DNA from: Glycine soja
Lineage: Eukaryota > Streptophyta > Magnoliopsida > Fabales > Fabaceae
Reading direction: 5' to 3'
Length of the DNA stretch: 64,000 nucleotides
Assembly: GCF_004193775.1 (NCBI RefSeq)
Contig: NC_041002.1
Coordinates: 8,840,485 to 8,904,484, forward strand
In this document: piece by piece, positions 34,660-46,679 of the stretch
Layout: each line of letters begins with the position of its first letter
Numbering within the stretch: position 1 is the stretch's first letter
Position numbers and translations under genes: made by a program
The notes under the pieces: generated by a model
The model's database searches: none
What the model saw: only the letters and a program-made list of their open reading frames with translations
Told to the model about the DNA's origin: nothing

Positions 34660-35190
34660 ATTTTGCAGCAATGTCTTAAAAACATTCTTCCTAGGGATTG
34701 TTGAAGTCCTAAGAAGCATGAGATCCTCCAACGCTCATTAGTTTAACCATTCTCAAAAGACGCGCTCTGCTATACCTAATTGTGCTTGCTTTGATAGATC
34801 TCCTCTAACCAACCACACATGATTTTCTACTAAAGTATGCTTCAATAAAACTAAAGAGAGTGATTTCTCAACATGGAGAGGACATGCATTTAATGCAAGT
34901 TTTTAATGCTCCAACGAACACTTCTTCATACACAAGCTTCTAGTGAAGAAATCTAGTTGTATAGAAACAACAAACTTTTGTTGAAGAAGACCTATAAATA
35001 TAAGAAGCTTTGAAAAGTTGTAGTTACAAACCTACATGCAAATTTTCAAATCTTGAGTTACCTCTTCTCAAGCTCTTCTCTGTATATTTTGTAAAATTGT
35101 AAAAACTATCAAAACACCTTGTGAATCCTGAGAGAAACAACTAAGTGCTTAAGTTATATATTTTGTCTATAAGACATTAAGAACTAGTCA
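34660..35190 (+). repeat. LTR-like fragment (low confidence)
   Basis: A TATA-like CCTATAAATATAAG at 34990-35003 is followed by a leader-like stretch. Composition resembles a copia-type LTR. No flanking PBS, duplication or partner LTR is visible. Confidence 0.25.
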
Positions 35191-35722
35191 GTGCGCAAGC
35201 AACCAACAACAAATATAATTTTTTAGAGCCAATAATGGCTTGATAGAACAAAGAATATTAGGATTTTCGAGCTTTGTCATAAGATTGGGTTTGTAAAAGC
35301 CAAAAGTGATAGTGAACAATACTACAACTTTTTTTAAGTTAGTGAAACTTGATAGGTTACCAAGAATTGGGCGTAATCTCACTAGTAGAAGTGAACCAAT
35401 ATAAAAACTCCTTGCGTCCTATATCTTTATCTCTTTGTGTTTAATTGAATTAGGATTTGAATTTGATTTTATTGTGAAAAGAATTTTTTTTTGCAAAATC
35501 TGAAAATAAAACAAACCAAAGATCAAGCATAAAAGCTATAAACTAGAAAATCTTAGTTACACCAAGCTTTTTATTCAAACTTAAATCAAAAGAACATTAA
35601 CAATGTTCAAAAGCATAGGAGTTGTCACATAATTGCCCTAAAATGATAGCAAAATGTAGGAATATATGGCAATTATCAATCCTCATTGGGTTTTATCAGC
35701 TTTGAAGAAACCTTGTTGGAAC

Positions 35723-36999
35723 TAAGGATGACAAAATAGGCCCAGACCCTACGGGTACTCACAAAAGTATCCGCAAGCAAGGAGTGAATTATCCACTTAT
35801 TAGGATTGGGGATAGGAACAGGTATTTACTCAATTTTTTTGCGGGAATGGGTGCGGGTATGAGTATTATAGTACGCATCCGCCCCACCTCACACATATAT
35901 ATTATATATTAATTTAATTAAAATATGTTATTTAAGTAAATAATTTATATTATATATATAATCTTTATAAGAAAAATAATTATATTTTTTAATTTTATTA
36001 CTATCACAAACAGTATAACAAATGGTAGTGAACCTAATTCAACATATCTTATATTAAATTTGTTTCTCATTTTATTTAAGAATATTGAACTATTATATAC
36101 TTTTATATATAAATTTATGAATTTGTTGACCAGTTCTTTTAAGATTGACTTTCAATTGTAAATCGATATGTTGTGTTGTTTAGTGCTTCATATTAGTAGT
36201 GTAAATTTGTAATTATTTAATGACTTATCTTTGTAATGTTGGATGATTATATTTATAATGTTCTTTATTTATGACTTAAGTTTGGACGAATCATTGTTAT
36301 GTTTGGTTGTTCTTAATACTACCCCTGGTCCTATATATAAGAAATAAAATTCAACATTTACTTGGTCCTAATTATAAAAAACATATGGCTACTTTATTGC
36401 TAAATTTCATTTTAACCCTAATTAACTATTAGGTCTATTAATAATATGTACTTATTTTTCCATGAAAGTTGGTGCACTTATTGAGTTATCAACAAAACCA
36501 TATTTTTAAATAAAAAAAATCAACCAAACAATGTATACTCATTGGTAAAAAAATTATCTTTGAAATAAAATAATCTCTTAAACCATTTAATGTCATTGGT
36601 AGTCTTGGAATAAAATTAAAATTTGAAAAATTAACAAATCTAACCACTTATATTGATCTTGATGAATTAGTAATCATTTCTTATATATAAGACAAGAGGC
36701 AGTATTACGTGTAGATGCTTTTAATGTTATGTTTGGATTACTTAAGAGTAGAATTTCAATTTACTTGTATTAATTTTTTTTAATTAATATATTTTTATTC
36801 ATTTATTAACTTTATACATAAGCAAAGTGCATGTCATGGGTGCATATATGTGTATGTAGATACCCAACGGTACGAAGATGGAGATTAAAATGGTTGTCTG
36901 TGTAGGTATGAAGTCGGGTATGTGTATTTTTTTTTTGAAACATGGGTATGAGGATAATACTATAAGACCCTACTCAAACCCTACCCATTGTCATCTCTA
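35723..36999. mobile_element. Degenerate nonautonomous hAT element
   Basis: The ends TAAGGATGACAAAATAGG and (inverted) TAGAGATGACAATGGG are flanked by GTTGGAAC (35715-35722) and GGTGGAAT (37000-37007), 6 of 8 identical. Both subterminal regions carry GGGTATG/CGGGTAC repeats like those of the intact hAT at 13140. The interior is AT-rich without a transposase. Confidence 0.65.
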
Positions 37000-37324
37000 G
37001 GTGGAATTCATCTTTGTAAATTTATTTGTTCATATACTTTAGATAAATCATATATTAACTTATTCATTACATTGAAATTCAACTAACATATAACAAAAAA
37101 TCCTACAAATAATAAACAACAAAAATATAAACAGTTAAAATTATTTTTTTTTTAATTTTTACTTAGATGTATAATTTGTAACTATTACTTTATTTTGCAA
37201 AGCAAAACTGTTTTTTAATTAGTAATTATAATATTCGTTATTAAACTATTAAGAATATTTTTTTCAATCTTTTAAAATAACTACACAATAATAAATCAGA
37301 TTAATTACATAATTTTATAATTAA

Positions 37325-37328
<4 letters not shown>

Positions 37329-37408
<80 letters not shown>
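37329..37408. repeat. (TA)n microsatellite
   Basis: A TA run of about 40 units. Confidence 0.95.
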
Positions 37409-37411
<3 letters not shown>

Positions 37412-38324
37412 ATAAAAATGAATAAACATATTATAAACCCATCAACAAGGACAGGGGTACGGGCAACACGTGTCGTACTCGAACCTTGGCCAAATCCCTC
37501 TTTCTTAGGAAAGGAAAAACAAAAATCCCATGCTCATCCCCAATTAAAGCGGGTTTCACTGGTCAACGTCGAGACAACAAAGTCGAGTTAGCTTTTATTG
37601 CCATGGCTATTTACTATAGCTAGCAAAATGGACCTTATTCGATTAGTGGGCCTGGTGGGCCCACAATTAGGGCTAGATTGGACTTTAGAAAAGGTAGTCC
37701 AAATATAATCGAGCCTTTTTGGCCTTACCTGTATAGCCCACGAGCCAAATGGACTCGAGATAGACTGGCCTGGTGACGGAGAGTACTATATTATTAAATT
37801 AAAAAACATGTCCACCAAATTACTAATGTAGTCAACACCTTTTCCTTTTCTTTTTCTATAATGTAACGACATTTGCTTGGGGCACCCAGCAATGTGGGTG
37901 AAAGGGCGAAAATGTCCTTCACCCTTTCATATAAAATCGGCACAGTGACTCGTCCGTACGAGTCACTGTTCATTTCCAGAAACCGCTTCTTCTTCTTCCT
38001 CCGAGAGAAACGACTTCTTCTTCTGAGAATTCTTCTTCCTCGCTTCATTTCCGCATTGCCTATTCTTCTCCTGTGACTTCTCTACACTTTCGGTTGCGGC
38101 CTCTTCTTCTTCCTCCCAGTTACGGCCTCTTCTTCTCCCGTCTTCGAGGTTAGTGAATCTTTTTCCTCCTGTGGTGCTTGTTCTTCCTTGCCGTTAAATA
38201 TTGTGTATTCTTTTGTGTTTTGGTTTGCATTGGTGGTGCTTGTTTTGTGTTTTATGTATTGTTGTGTGTATTATTCTTCCTCCCTACCATGCTTCTCTGC
38301 TCCATGGTTATTTCTTTGAAAAAC

Positions 38325-38515
38325 CCATACGGATTGACAATCCGTATGAGCCACACAGATTGCTGATCCGTATGGTTCATATGAATTGGTGATTGTTGAT
38401 CCGTATGGTTCATACGAATTACCAATCCGTACGAACCATACAGATCAGCAATCCGTATGGCTCATACGGATCAGCAATTCGTATGGCTCATACGGATCAA
38501 CAATCCGCATGGTTT
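38325..38515. repeat. Cluster of CATACGG/CCGTATG palindromes, left
   Basis: About nine alternating copies of AATCCGTATGG and CATACGGATTGG/CATACGAATT with spacers such as CAGCA. Neighbouring copies can pair into stems of 10-12 bp. A related cluster is at 39590-39700. Confidence 0.75.
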
Positions 38516-38520
38516 TTCAC

Positions 38521-39142
38521 TAACAGAAAAATCAATTTTTTCTACAAAGACGGAAATTGTCATAACGTTGTCTATAACAAAGATTTGGACCAACCAGTCA
38601 TTGAAGCAGGGTGGGCAGTACTTTGAGATTTTTACCAGCTGACCAGAGATCATCTTATATCCTTAACTCATTATGGTAAGAGTGTATTTTTTCTTACCAT
38701 ATTTAAGACCAGTTGCCTGCCCAAATCATTCCTAAGATGACACTCTTTATACCATCAAGTGCCAAATTCTGTCACCTTCAAGGTTTATCTCACTGAGCAG
38801 AAAGTTACTTGTAGCAATCTGGTAAGCAACTTTCTAATTTAGTTGTTAGCATTTCTTTATTTTTCAAGTTTTAAATTTCATTATATAAATTGTTGACATA
38901 ATATTATTCTTAATATCAAGACGTTCCAAGCAGCATGTATTATTTTTTTAAAGACAAAGGCTGGACTCATTTGCACTTGGAGAACATGTCAGCTTGTGTT
39001 CAATCATTGGAGGAAGACACTTAAAATTGGAGTTGGATGAAAACATTTCTGCGAAACCTTGTCCTTGAAAGCTGACATGGAAATCATTTTTCAATTCATT
39101 GATCCCACCCTTAATCGTGTGCTTTATTGGCCATGTTTATGA
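38521..39142 (+). pseudogene. B3-domain-like gene fragment in the Pack-MULE
   Basis: Block 1 (38521-38821, ending at a GTAAGC donor) reads KDGNCHNVVYNKDLDQPVI, then stop, DFYQLTRDH and SLTHYGKSVFFLTIFK. Block 2 (38921-39142, after ATCAAG) includes KIGVG-stop-KHFCETLSL and IIFQFIDPTLNRVLYWPCL, then a stop. The pattern (YxLTxxH, LTHYG, LTIFK, WKxFC-like, FxF.D) recalls tandem plant B3 DNA-binding domains. Three internal stops, two of them compatible with C-to-T decay, make it a pseudogene. Assignment to B3 is by eye. The intron is retained. Confidence 0.5.
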
Positions 39143-39589
39143 ACATTTTAAGATTTCGAACATTTTAATTACGATGAACATTTTATTATTATGAACATTT
39201 TAATTACTTTTGAACAATTTATTTATATAATAGTTGTCCTATAATAATTATTTTATCATGTGTTGATTCTAAATTTGTTGCAACTTATATATAATAGTTT
39301 TTTGTAATGTCTAATATTATGCCATTATTTTTGAAATTTTTTTGTCATGTTTTTTAAATAAATTATTTTTAATTAATGACTAAATTAAATTTTATCATTG
39401 CTAAATTTAACCAATTAGCAAATTAAAATTAATAACTAAGTTTAAGCAAAAACTGAATTAAAATTAATCATTAAAATATATTTTGAATTGATTTGTTTTA
39501 TCATTGCAAAATTTTTGTTATTTTTGGTTTTTTTATTAAAAAAAATTTGTAATCCGTATAAAAAAAAGGCCGGTATCAAAAAAAGTTGA

Positions 39590-39700
39590 CGTACATATGG
39601 ATTGGCAATCCGTATGGCCATACGAATTGGCAATCCGTATGGCCATACGAATTGGCAATTTGTATGGTTTATACAGATTGCCAATCCGTACATACGTTAA
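39590..39700. repeat. Cluster of CATACGG/CCGTATG palindromes, right
   Basis: At least six copies of TTGGCAATCCGTATGG and its inverse within 110 bp, near the right end of the Pack-MULE. Confidence 0.75.
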
Positions 39701-39995
39701 CATTTTTTGGCACTCCTCTCATTTTCTGATGACGAAAACCGACCAAAAATCACCGTATACACCTAAAAATTTCACGTACACCACTGGAGACCAAATACGC
39801 TTTCAAACCGCTGTTAACGGAAGCAACTTACACTAAGTTATGGAAAATTGGTGGAAAAAAATGACGCTGCAGAAATGAAAAAATGTAGCTGTTATTTGTA
39901 ACCGAAAATACCATAAGGGTATTTTTGGCATTTTGGAAAGTTGCTGAGTGCCCCAGCAAAAATGCTGGATGCCCCATGCAACTCCCTAATGTAAC

Positions 39996-40905
39996 CCCAA
40001 ATCTATTATGAACTTTCTATCCTCTCCAACACAATCCTCATTGTCGCTTGCACTTACACAGTCCTCAACCTCAATACCCTCAAACTCCATCTGCACAAGC
40101 ATAGCACGACACGATGGATTTCGCTAGCCCAACCATCCATTTTGTCAACCTTACTATTTATAGAGGCTTAAAACAAATTTGAACCTAAAAAATAGTAACA
40201 AATCTATTTAATTATAGCCATTTGCCATGCTTATCAAATTAACATTCTTTACTAACTTACTCCCTTTGTCCCTTAGCATATGACTCTTTTAACTCATTCA
40301 CACCTTTAAGAAAGTTGGTTAATATAATTAGTATTATTAAATTTATTAACAATTTATATTATTTTATCAAAATTATCCTCAAGATTATTGAGACTCAATC
40401 TCTATCTTTTAACTTAATAACTTCCTCACATAATTAATTAATATGTGTTAGTCTTCTTATCGAATCCTTATAAGAGAGATAATATATTTATCTTGTTAGT
40501 AGATAGCATTTATTGTAAGATAATGAAGGTATTTAGGTCAAAAAATAATTAATGCAAAAGACAACATGAAAAATGTCTTATAAAAATGATAAATAAAATT
40601 GAAAAATAAGTCATATTTATAGAGGGAGAGAGTGAATTTTTTCAATTATTAATCCTTATGACTATTTCCACACTTTATTTATAAATCATAAAGCTCAAGA
40701 AATCATCACAAACAAATAATATTCAACTACAATTTTTTTTTTAAAATAAAGTATTTCATTAACCAATGCTACTTAAAATATTAACACAAATTGAATTCCA
40801 TCCAATTTTCTTGCTATATTCACAAATCAATATTGTACTAAACTTCATGTTCCATTTCGGGGGAAAAATTAGCAAACATAATTTAATTGTTCACATCCAA
40901 CGTTG
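39996..40905. other. AT-rich spacer between two MULEs
   Basis: No gene or element ends recognised. Confidence 0.5.
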
Positions 40906-41653
40906 TTCCAGATAGGGAGTTGCTATTGGCCCTTACCTTCTTTGTGATTTTGTCATTGATGTTTTTTTGGGTTTTCAACACCACAACGAAATCGTGATTC
41001 TCTTATGCATTTTGATGTTTTATTTTTGTTGTTATATTTATAGTAATACTAATGTAATGTTTTAAATTTCGATCTAGACTTGTGATGGCTCGCACGACGC
41101 AAACATCATACGTTGCTAGGCGCAACCCTCCTTCCTCCTCGATGAAGGCCCCTCGTAGGAAGAGAAAGATGCTGAGAGAGGCATCGTAGAGTGATTGTGT
41201 CATCATGCACCCGACTTTTTGACGGGCGACGACAACAGCAATAGCCAATGGCAAAGCCAAAGCCATAGCTGGGGCTAGCTGCTAATAGGATCATTGGACC
41301 TTCATTTGGAGGACGTCTAGTTGATTTGTCCTTTATTTGATCATACAAGACCTACTATGTTGGTCATGTTTGGATCCTTCAAGAGTAGCCAGAGTTGAAT
41401 CTTGCCAGCCATGTTTGGATCCTTCATCCCTACTAAGAGTTGTCTTCCTTCTACATGTCTGTCACAAAGATGATCATCACTTTAGATGATGTGTCTTGTC
41501 TACTACATTTGCCTGTGACAAGCAAACCCATTGATGATGTCCTCTCACAGTTTGATAGAGAAGCGATGAAGATCCTTCCAATGACTCATCTTGGCATTCC
41601 AATAGAGACAGATGTTGCAACGGCGGCACACACAAGTGTCAGGGTGAGGTTGA

Positions 41654-44600
41654 TGTAACACCCTGAAATATTATTAGTAATTATATTTGATGTTTGATTA
41701 TATTTGTTGTGTTATTTTATTTGTGTTTTATTTTCAAGGAGGTGAGTTTAGTTATTAGAAGGGTGTTAGTAGTTAAAGTGTTAGCTTCTCAAAGAAGCCT
41801 CTCAAGAAAGCTTCTCAAAGAAGCCTCACAAGGAAGCTTCTCGAGGAAGCCTCTTAATGAAGCTGCCCCAAACCATCTCGGTAAAAGCACCCTCCTGCAT
41901 CCGTTAACCGTTAGATCTTCTTGAAATTTGGTCTAGAGGTTCATAGGACAAATGTCCACGATCTGACCATTGCAATCTTCGATAAGACATCTGGCGTGTG
42001 AGGAACGCTTCCTTTCTCGCGAGCAGAAGCACTTGAGTGTTTTAGACTTTGCTTTTCGTGTAGCCTTGGAAAAACGCCATTTCCTTCTCCTTCCTTCTTC
42101 CAAAACCATTTCTAGCGTCCCAAACTTCTTTTCCATCACCCACAACCACCAGTAGCCACCACGAACCACCATAGTTTTCCGTTGAAACCCCACACTGAGA
42201 GGAACCCTTCAATTGGAGCGGAATCTTCCAAACTTGCCTCGCGGTTTCGGTTGAGAACGAAGCCCAATCTGACCTTTACGGTTTTCTTTGAGGTAATCGT
42301 GATTCTAAGCTTGTTCCTTGGTAGTTTAAGCTTATCCTTGCATCATTTTCTGACTTTGGAACCACCATTGTATGTTTTGCGCTTCCTTTGAAAAACCTAG
42401 AGAAAGAGACTTTGTAAACATTATCTTTTCATGGAATGGGTGTTATTTTCGTGACCTTTACTGAACCCCGGTCACATTGGCGTGATTAGAATTTCAAAAT
42501 GATGTTCCTTTTATAAAATCCGAAACACTCTTTAGCCATTTACGTTTTGACAAGGGTTTTGACTCAAAATATTGTCACTAACTTTATTTCTGAAATTCAT
42601 AGTAATTTCCTTCGTTTGGCTTAATAGAAACTAGCGTTGGGTCAACAAGCGTGAACGAGAAAGAGGTCTCTAAGTGGCGCAGAGAGGAACCTGGCGGGGA
42701 GCTCACAATAGGTGAAGGGAGTTTATTATAAGATTTACCGTTTTGATACCATAGTTAGGGTCAGGGAACCTAGCGATAAAAATATCTGCCTGTCCCTGTT
42801 GCATGCTGATTTTCTTTCAAGGAAACTGTGTTTTTAACTAATGGAATGTGATACATTTGATATTGATGTTGCATGTTGATTTTCCTTTATAGAAAACAAC
42901 GTTTTTAACTAATGGGATGCGATATAATTTTTATTGATGTGCATGCTGGTTTTCAAGAAAAACTATGTTTTTGACGAATGAGATGCAATATATTTACTGT
43001 TGATGAATGAAATTATTGTCTTTATTTGACTTGTGTTGTTTGAAGCCCTGGGGAATGTGAATCTCAGGCATGAGAGAAATATGTATATGCGGAATGCGAC
43101 TTACTATTGATGTGGCTATTGATGACTTTAATTGATATGTGGTGATGTTGATATTTATGATGATTATGTGAATATGAAATGAGGTTGTTGTTGTTGTTGG
43201 TGACGTCATTGAAATGAGATGATGTTTATGTTGAGAATAACATTGAAATGGAATGTTGATGATGTTGGAAATGCATTGACATGTGCATGTTGTGTATGTT
43301 CATGGAGGGGGTGCATTGACCTTGTCGGATGTCCCTGGTGGGGGAAAATAGAGTGGTTAAAGAATTTAAGCATTTTTGAGGGGATGCTTAGGCGCTTTAA
43401 TTCATCCATGGTCATGTACTTGAGACGCCCATGTTTCATACGTTGGATGTTGTGTATGTCGTGGGGGGGGGGTGCATTGACCTTGTCGGATGTCCCTGGT
43501 GGGGGAAAATAGAGTGGTTAAAGAATTTAAGTATTTTTTAGGGGATGCTTAGGCACTTTAATTCATCCATGGTCATGTACTTGAGACGCCCATGTTTCAT
43601 ACGTTGGATGTTGTGTATGTCGTGGGGGGGGGTGCATTGACCTTGTCGGATGTCCCTGGTGGGGGAAGATAGAGTGGTTAAAGAATTTAAGCATTTATGA
43701 GGGGATGCTTAGGCACTTTAATTCATCCATGATCATGTACTTGAGACGCCCACGTTCATGCGTCGTATGTTGTGTATGTTCATGGGGGGTACATTGACCT
43801 TGTCGGATGTCCCTGGTGGGGGAAGATAGAGTGGTTAAAGAATTTAAGCATTTCCGAGGGGATGCTTAGGCGCTATAATTCATCCATGGACATGTACTTG
43901 AGACGCCCATGTTTCATGCCTCATATGACACGGGAAATAGTATAAACTTTGCCAGTAAGTACTTGTAGTTCCTTATGCGGAGGAATACTTGTTCTAGGGG
44001 GTGTGCCACTCGGTTTGGAACTCCCTTGAGACTCAGGCTGATCATCGTGGGGGGGGGGGGGGGGAGTTGCCTTGTGCGACAGGGTGACCTCGACACTTAC
44101 TGCCTAGTTTTCCTAAGTGAGAGTGTCATGCGGACACGCTTAGGCTATTTCCTTGGTATTGGTTGATGGTACGTACCACATTGCATCTGAGAGTTGAGGT
44201 CAGGTGCATGCATCATTCTGTGCAGCATTGATTGAATCCATGGATGGATGATGAGTAATTGTTGAATGTGGATGTGGAATAAGGAATGTGGTGTAAGCTC
44301 ATAATGTTTGCCTATGTTTCTTGCTAATTGTGGTTATTTGGATTTGATATTGATTTTTTTTATAATGAATTCACCCTTGCAATTTTGTATCGTGTGGTTG
44401 ATACATGTGATAATCACGAACCTTGTTCGTGGGAGCAGAATAACAGTAGCAGGGTGCAGGGAGTAAAATTTTGGTGAGGAGCCGCCGAGCCGACGTGATG
44501 ACGTTGACATTATTTTGGGAGAGATAGTTGTGTTTTGTAATCAACTCCTCCATAGTTGGTTTTCAAGTTTTATTTTGTTGGGTTAAAGATGCAAATCTTA

Positions 44601-44835
44601 GATTTTAATTATATGTTAAACAGATTTAATTTCCATTATGTGCATGATGTGTACTGAGTTACTATTCCTATATGATTGTATATTCACTTAAGTAATGGCG
44701 TGTTGTTGGGTGAATGTATGTAAAAAAAAAATATTTACTTTATTTTCATAAGCAAATTAAGGAAGTTTTCTTTTAAAAATTGAAGTTATCGCATATTAGA
44801 GTGGTGATATCGTAGCGACGAGATGGGTCATTACA
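41654..44835 (+). mobile_element. Solo LTR, 3.2 kb, inside the PMD gene
   Basis: It starts TGTAACACCC, ends GGGTCATTACA and is flanked by a perfect 5-bp duplication GTTGA (41649-41653 and 44836-44840). There is no PBS, gag or pol inside, so it is a solo LTR left by recombination, or one very long LTR. It carries a 160-bp tandem array and a 16-G run near 44048. It shares segments in opposite orientation with the LTR at 55599. Confidence 0.8.
43281..43925. repeat. Tandem array, about 160 bp x 4, within the solo LTR
   Basis: The phrase CTTGTCGGATGTCCCTGG recurs at 43321, 43482, 43642 and 43799 (periods 161, 160, 157). Each unit also has GGGGATGCTTAGGC, ATTCATCCATG and TGTACTTGAGACGCCCA. Units are highly similar. 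A G-run of variable length precedes each phrase. Confidence 0.85.
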
Positions 44836-46679
44836 GTTGACATGGTCGGTAGACCTGTATCCCTGCTATGTTGATTCAGACTCCTATGATTGGGCTACCC
44901 CAACTTATCTCTTGCACTTGATTGCTAGTATGATATTTGCTAACAAGTCCTCAACTCACATCCATATTGCTACCTCCAGTAAGTCAGGAACCTGGATGCT
45001 TGCCATAAGTACACATGGGGAGTAGCTGCATTGTCGTACCTCTACAACCATCTCTCCTATGCGAGTTAATAGAGCAACAAACAATGTGGAGGTTATATGA
45101 CGTTACTCATGGTAATTAAATTATTTTAGTATTGCAATTATTTTTTATTACTGCAATTAATATTTTTTACAGTCATGGGTGTTTGCGCATTTGTCCAATG
45201 TTGACTACTCAAAGCCAAAGGATTATGTGGTGAACGAACCGATAGCCACCACATGGAAGCCATTGAAAGATACTGGGCATGCCTTTCCGATCAGGGAGAG
45301 ACTGGATGACCTACAGAGGGATGTTCTCATCTAGTGTCCACATAAGGAGCACAGGGGTGTGAGGCCCTTCGCACAACAAACCATTTTCTTTGGCTTCACC
45401 AAATGTAGGACTAAGTGAGGCCTTATCGTCTGAAGAGGGTGTTGAGATAGTTTGGCCATGTACAAGATTCCAGACTAGCCACCTCCCTATCATATGTATC
45501 AACTTTGTGATCAAGCATGGCGGAGTCACAACAACATATCATTCCCTTAGGCGATGTTATGCCACTTGTGGGTCCTTTGGCTTGCACCTCTAATTATCTG
45601 CCTTGGTTTTACAAGGTTTCCCACCCCTATGTCGTTCCACTGGAGGAGGGACAACCACCACGTGGTCTTGTACGTTTACCACCCATCCCAGTACAGCCAT
45701 AGCTTGGGCAGCCACTGGCAGACTATGTACTAGGTGGAGACTACTATTGCTAGGTAATGCAAATTGGATTTTATTGATTTTTTCCCTACATTGTCACTCA
45801 AAAAATAGTTATTAATTGTAATTTTTATTGCAAGATCGATTCTTGATGGCATTAAGAGTTATGTAGAGCTTGTTGGACCTTAGACTACTACTACTACTAA
45901 TTTATTTTACTTTTTGACTAATTTATTTTGAACTCTTAGCTTCTAGAGACAAAGCCTAAGCCATTCCCCATGACTCAGGCTCTGATACCAAAGCAGACAA
46001 ATCGTATATTAGAAATAAAGCTGGTAGTTGCTTGATAAAAAGTTACTATAAAAAAATAGAAGAACAACTAAAAACTCCTAATATTCAAAAAATAGTAAAA
46101 TAATTTGAAGAGAAAATAGAAAAATAAATTTGTGAAAAAAATCCCATAGCCTTTTGGAGTCGGAAAAAATATGAAGTTCCATTACTTTACGAAGAAGAAT
46201 TTAATCAAAAGGATATCCCGACAAAAGCAAGACCAATACAAATGAATCAACAATACTTATAATATTATTGTTGTTGTTTGATTAAATTACATTTTTTTTT
46301 GCATTCATAAAATACTTAAAGAACATGTGCATAGTAACAACAACGGTCTCTTCAATTGATTCATAAAACAAACATCAACAACTAAAGAAGCATTGATAAT
46401 ACAAACTTTTCTTTAAATAAACAACTAGCATATGGTTTTTATAAAGTAAAAACATGATTACACAGATTTATCATGCATCAAAGCAATAGTTTCATTGGTT
46501 TGCACAAGAGGACAAGGATTTCATCTAGAAATTGACCAAAAGTTGCATTCAACACAATCATGCATTTGCTACTAAATTCTAGAAAGACAAAAAAGGTTTT
46601 ACCCATATCATGATTGTTTTTAAGTTCTACAAATCTGTATTCAACACAACCATCACCTACGTAAACAAGTTAATTAATG

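Larger units (their letters stand above)
37868..39986 (+). mobile_element. Pack-MULE carrying a B3-like gene fragment
   Basis: The 9-bp duplication TAATGTAAC flanks it exactly (37859-37867 and 39987-39995). The ends pair over 24 bases with 19 matches (GACATTTGCTTGGGGCACCC and, inverted, GGGAGTTGCATGGGGCATCC). A 9-bp duplication is diagnostic of Mutator-like elements. Inside are a CT-rich leader (37980-38150), a palindrome cluster, two exon-like blocks of a host-type gene and a second palindrome cluster. There is no transposase. Confidence 0.85.
41085..45900 (+). pseudogene. Plant mobile domain (PMD) gene, interrupted by a solo LTR
   Basis: A candidate start at 41085 (MARTTQTSYVARR) leads into a degraded N-terminus. 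41440-41653 reads MIITLDDVSCLLHLPVTSKP and ends RVRL. The frame resumes at 44841 with TWSVDL, then ATPTYLLHLIASMIFANKSS, SWVFAHLSNVDY and ERLDDLQRDVLI. These are blocks of PMD (MAIN-like, formerly phosphatase-7 long form) proteins found both as host genes and in MULEs and gypsy elements. The reading frame is continuous across the insertion when LTR and one GTTGA are ignored. Many stops follow downstream. Splice-like sites at about 45754 and 45834 suggest a further exon. Confidence 0.7.

Noticed and set aside
38393..38626. A 77-residue ORF with IRMVHTNYQS-type repeats
   Set aside because: Its first half is palindrome-cluster DNA translated by chance. Only the last part belongs to the B3-like block.
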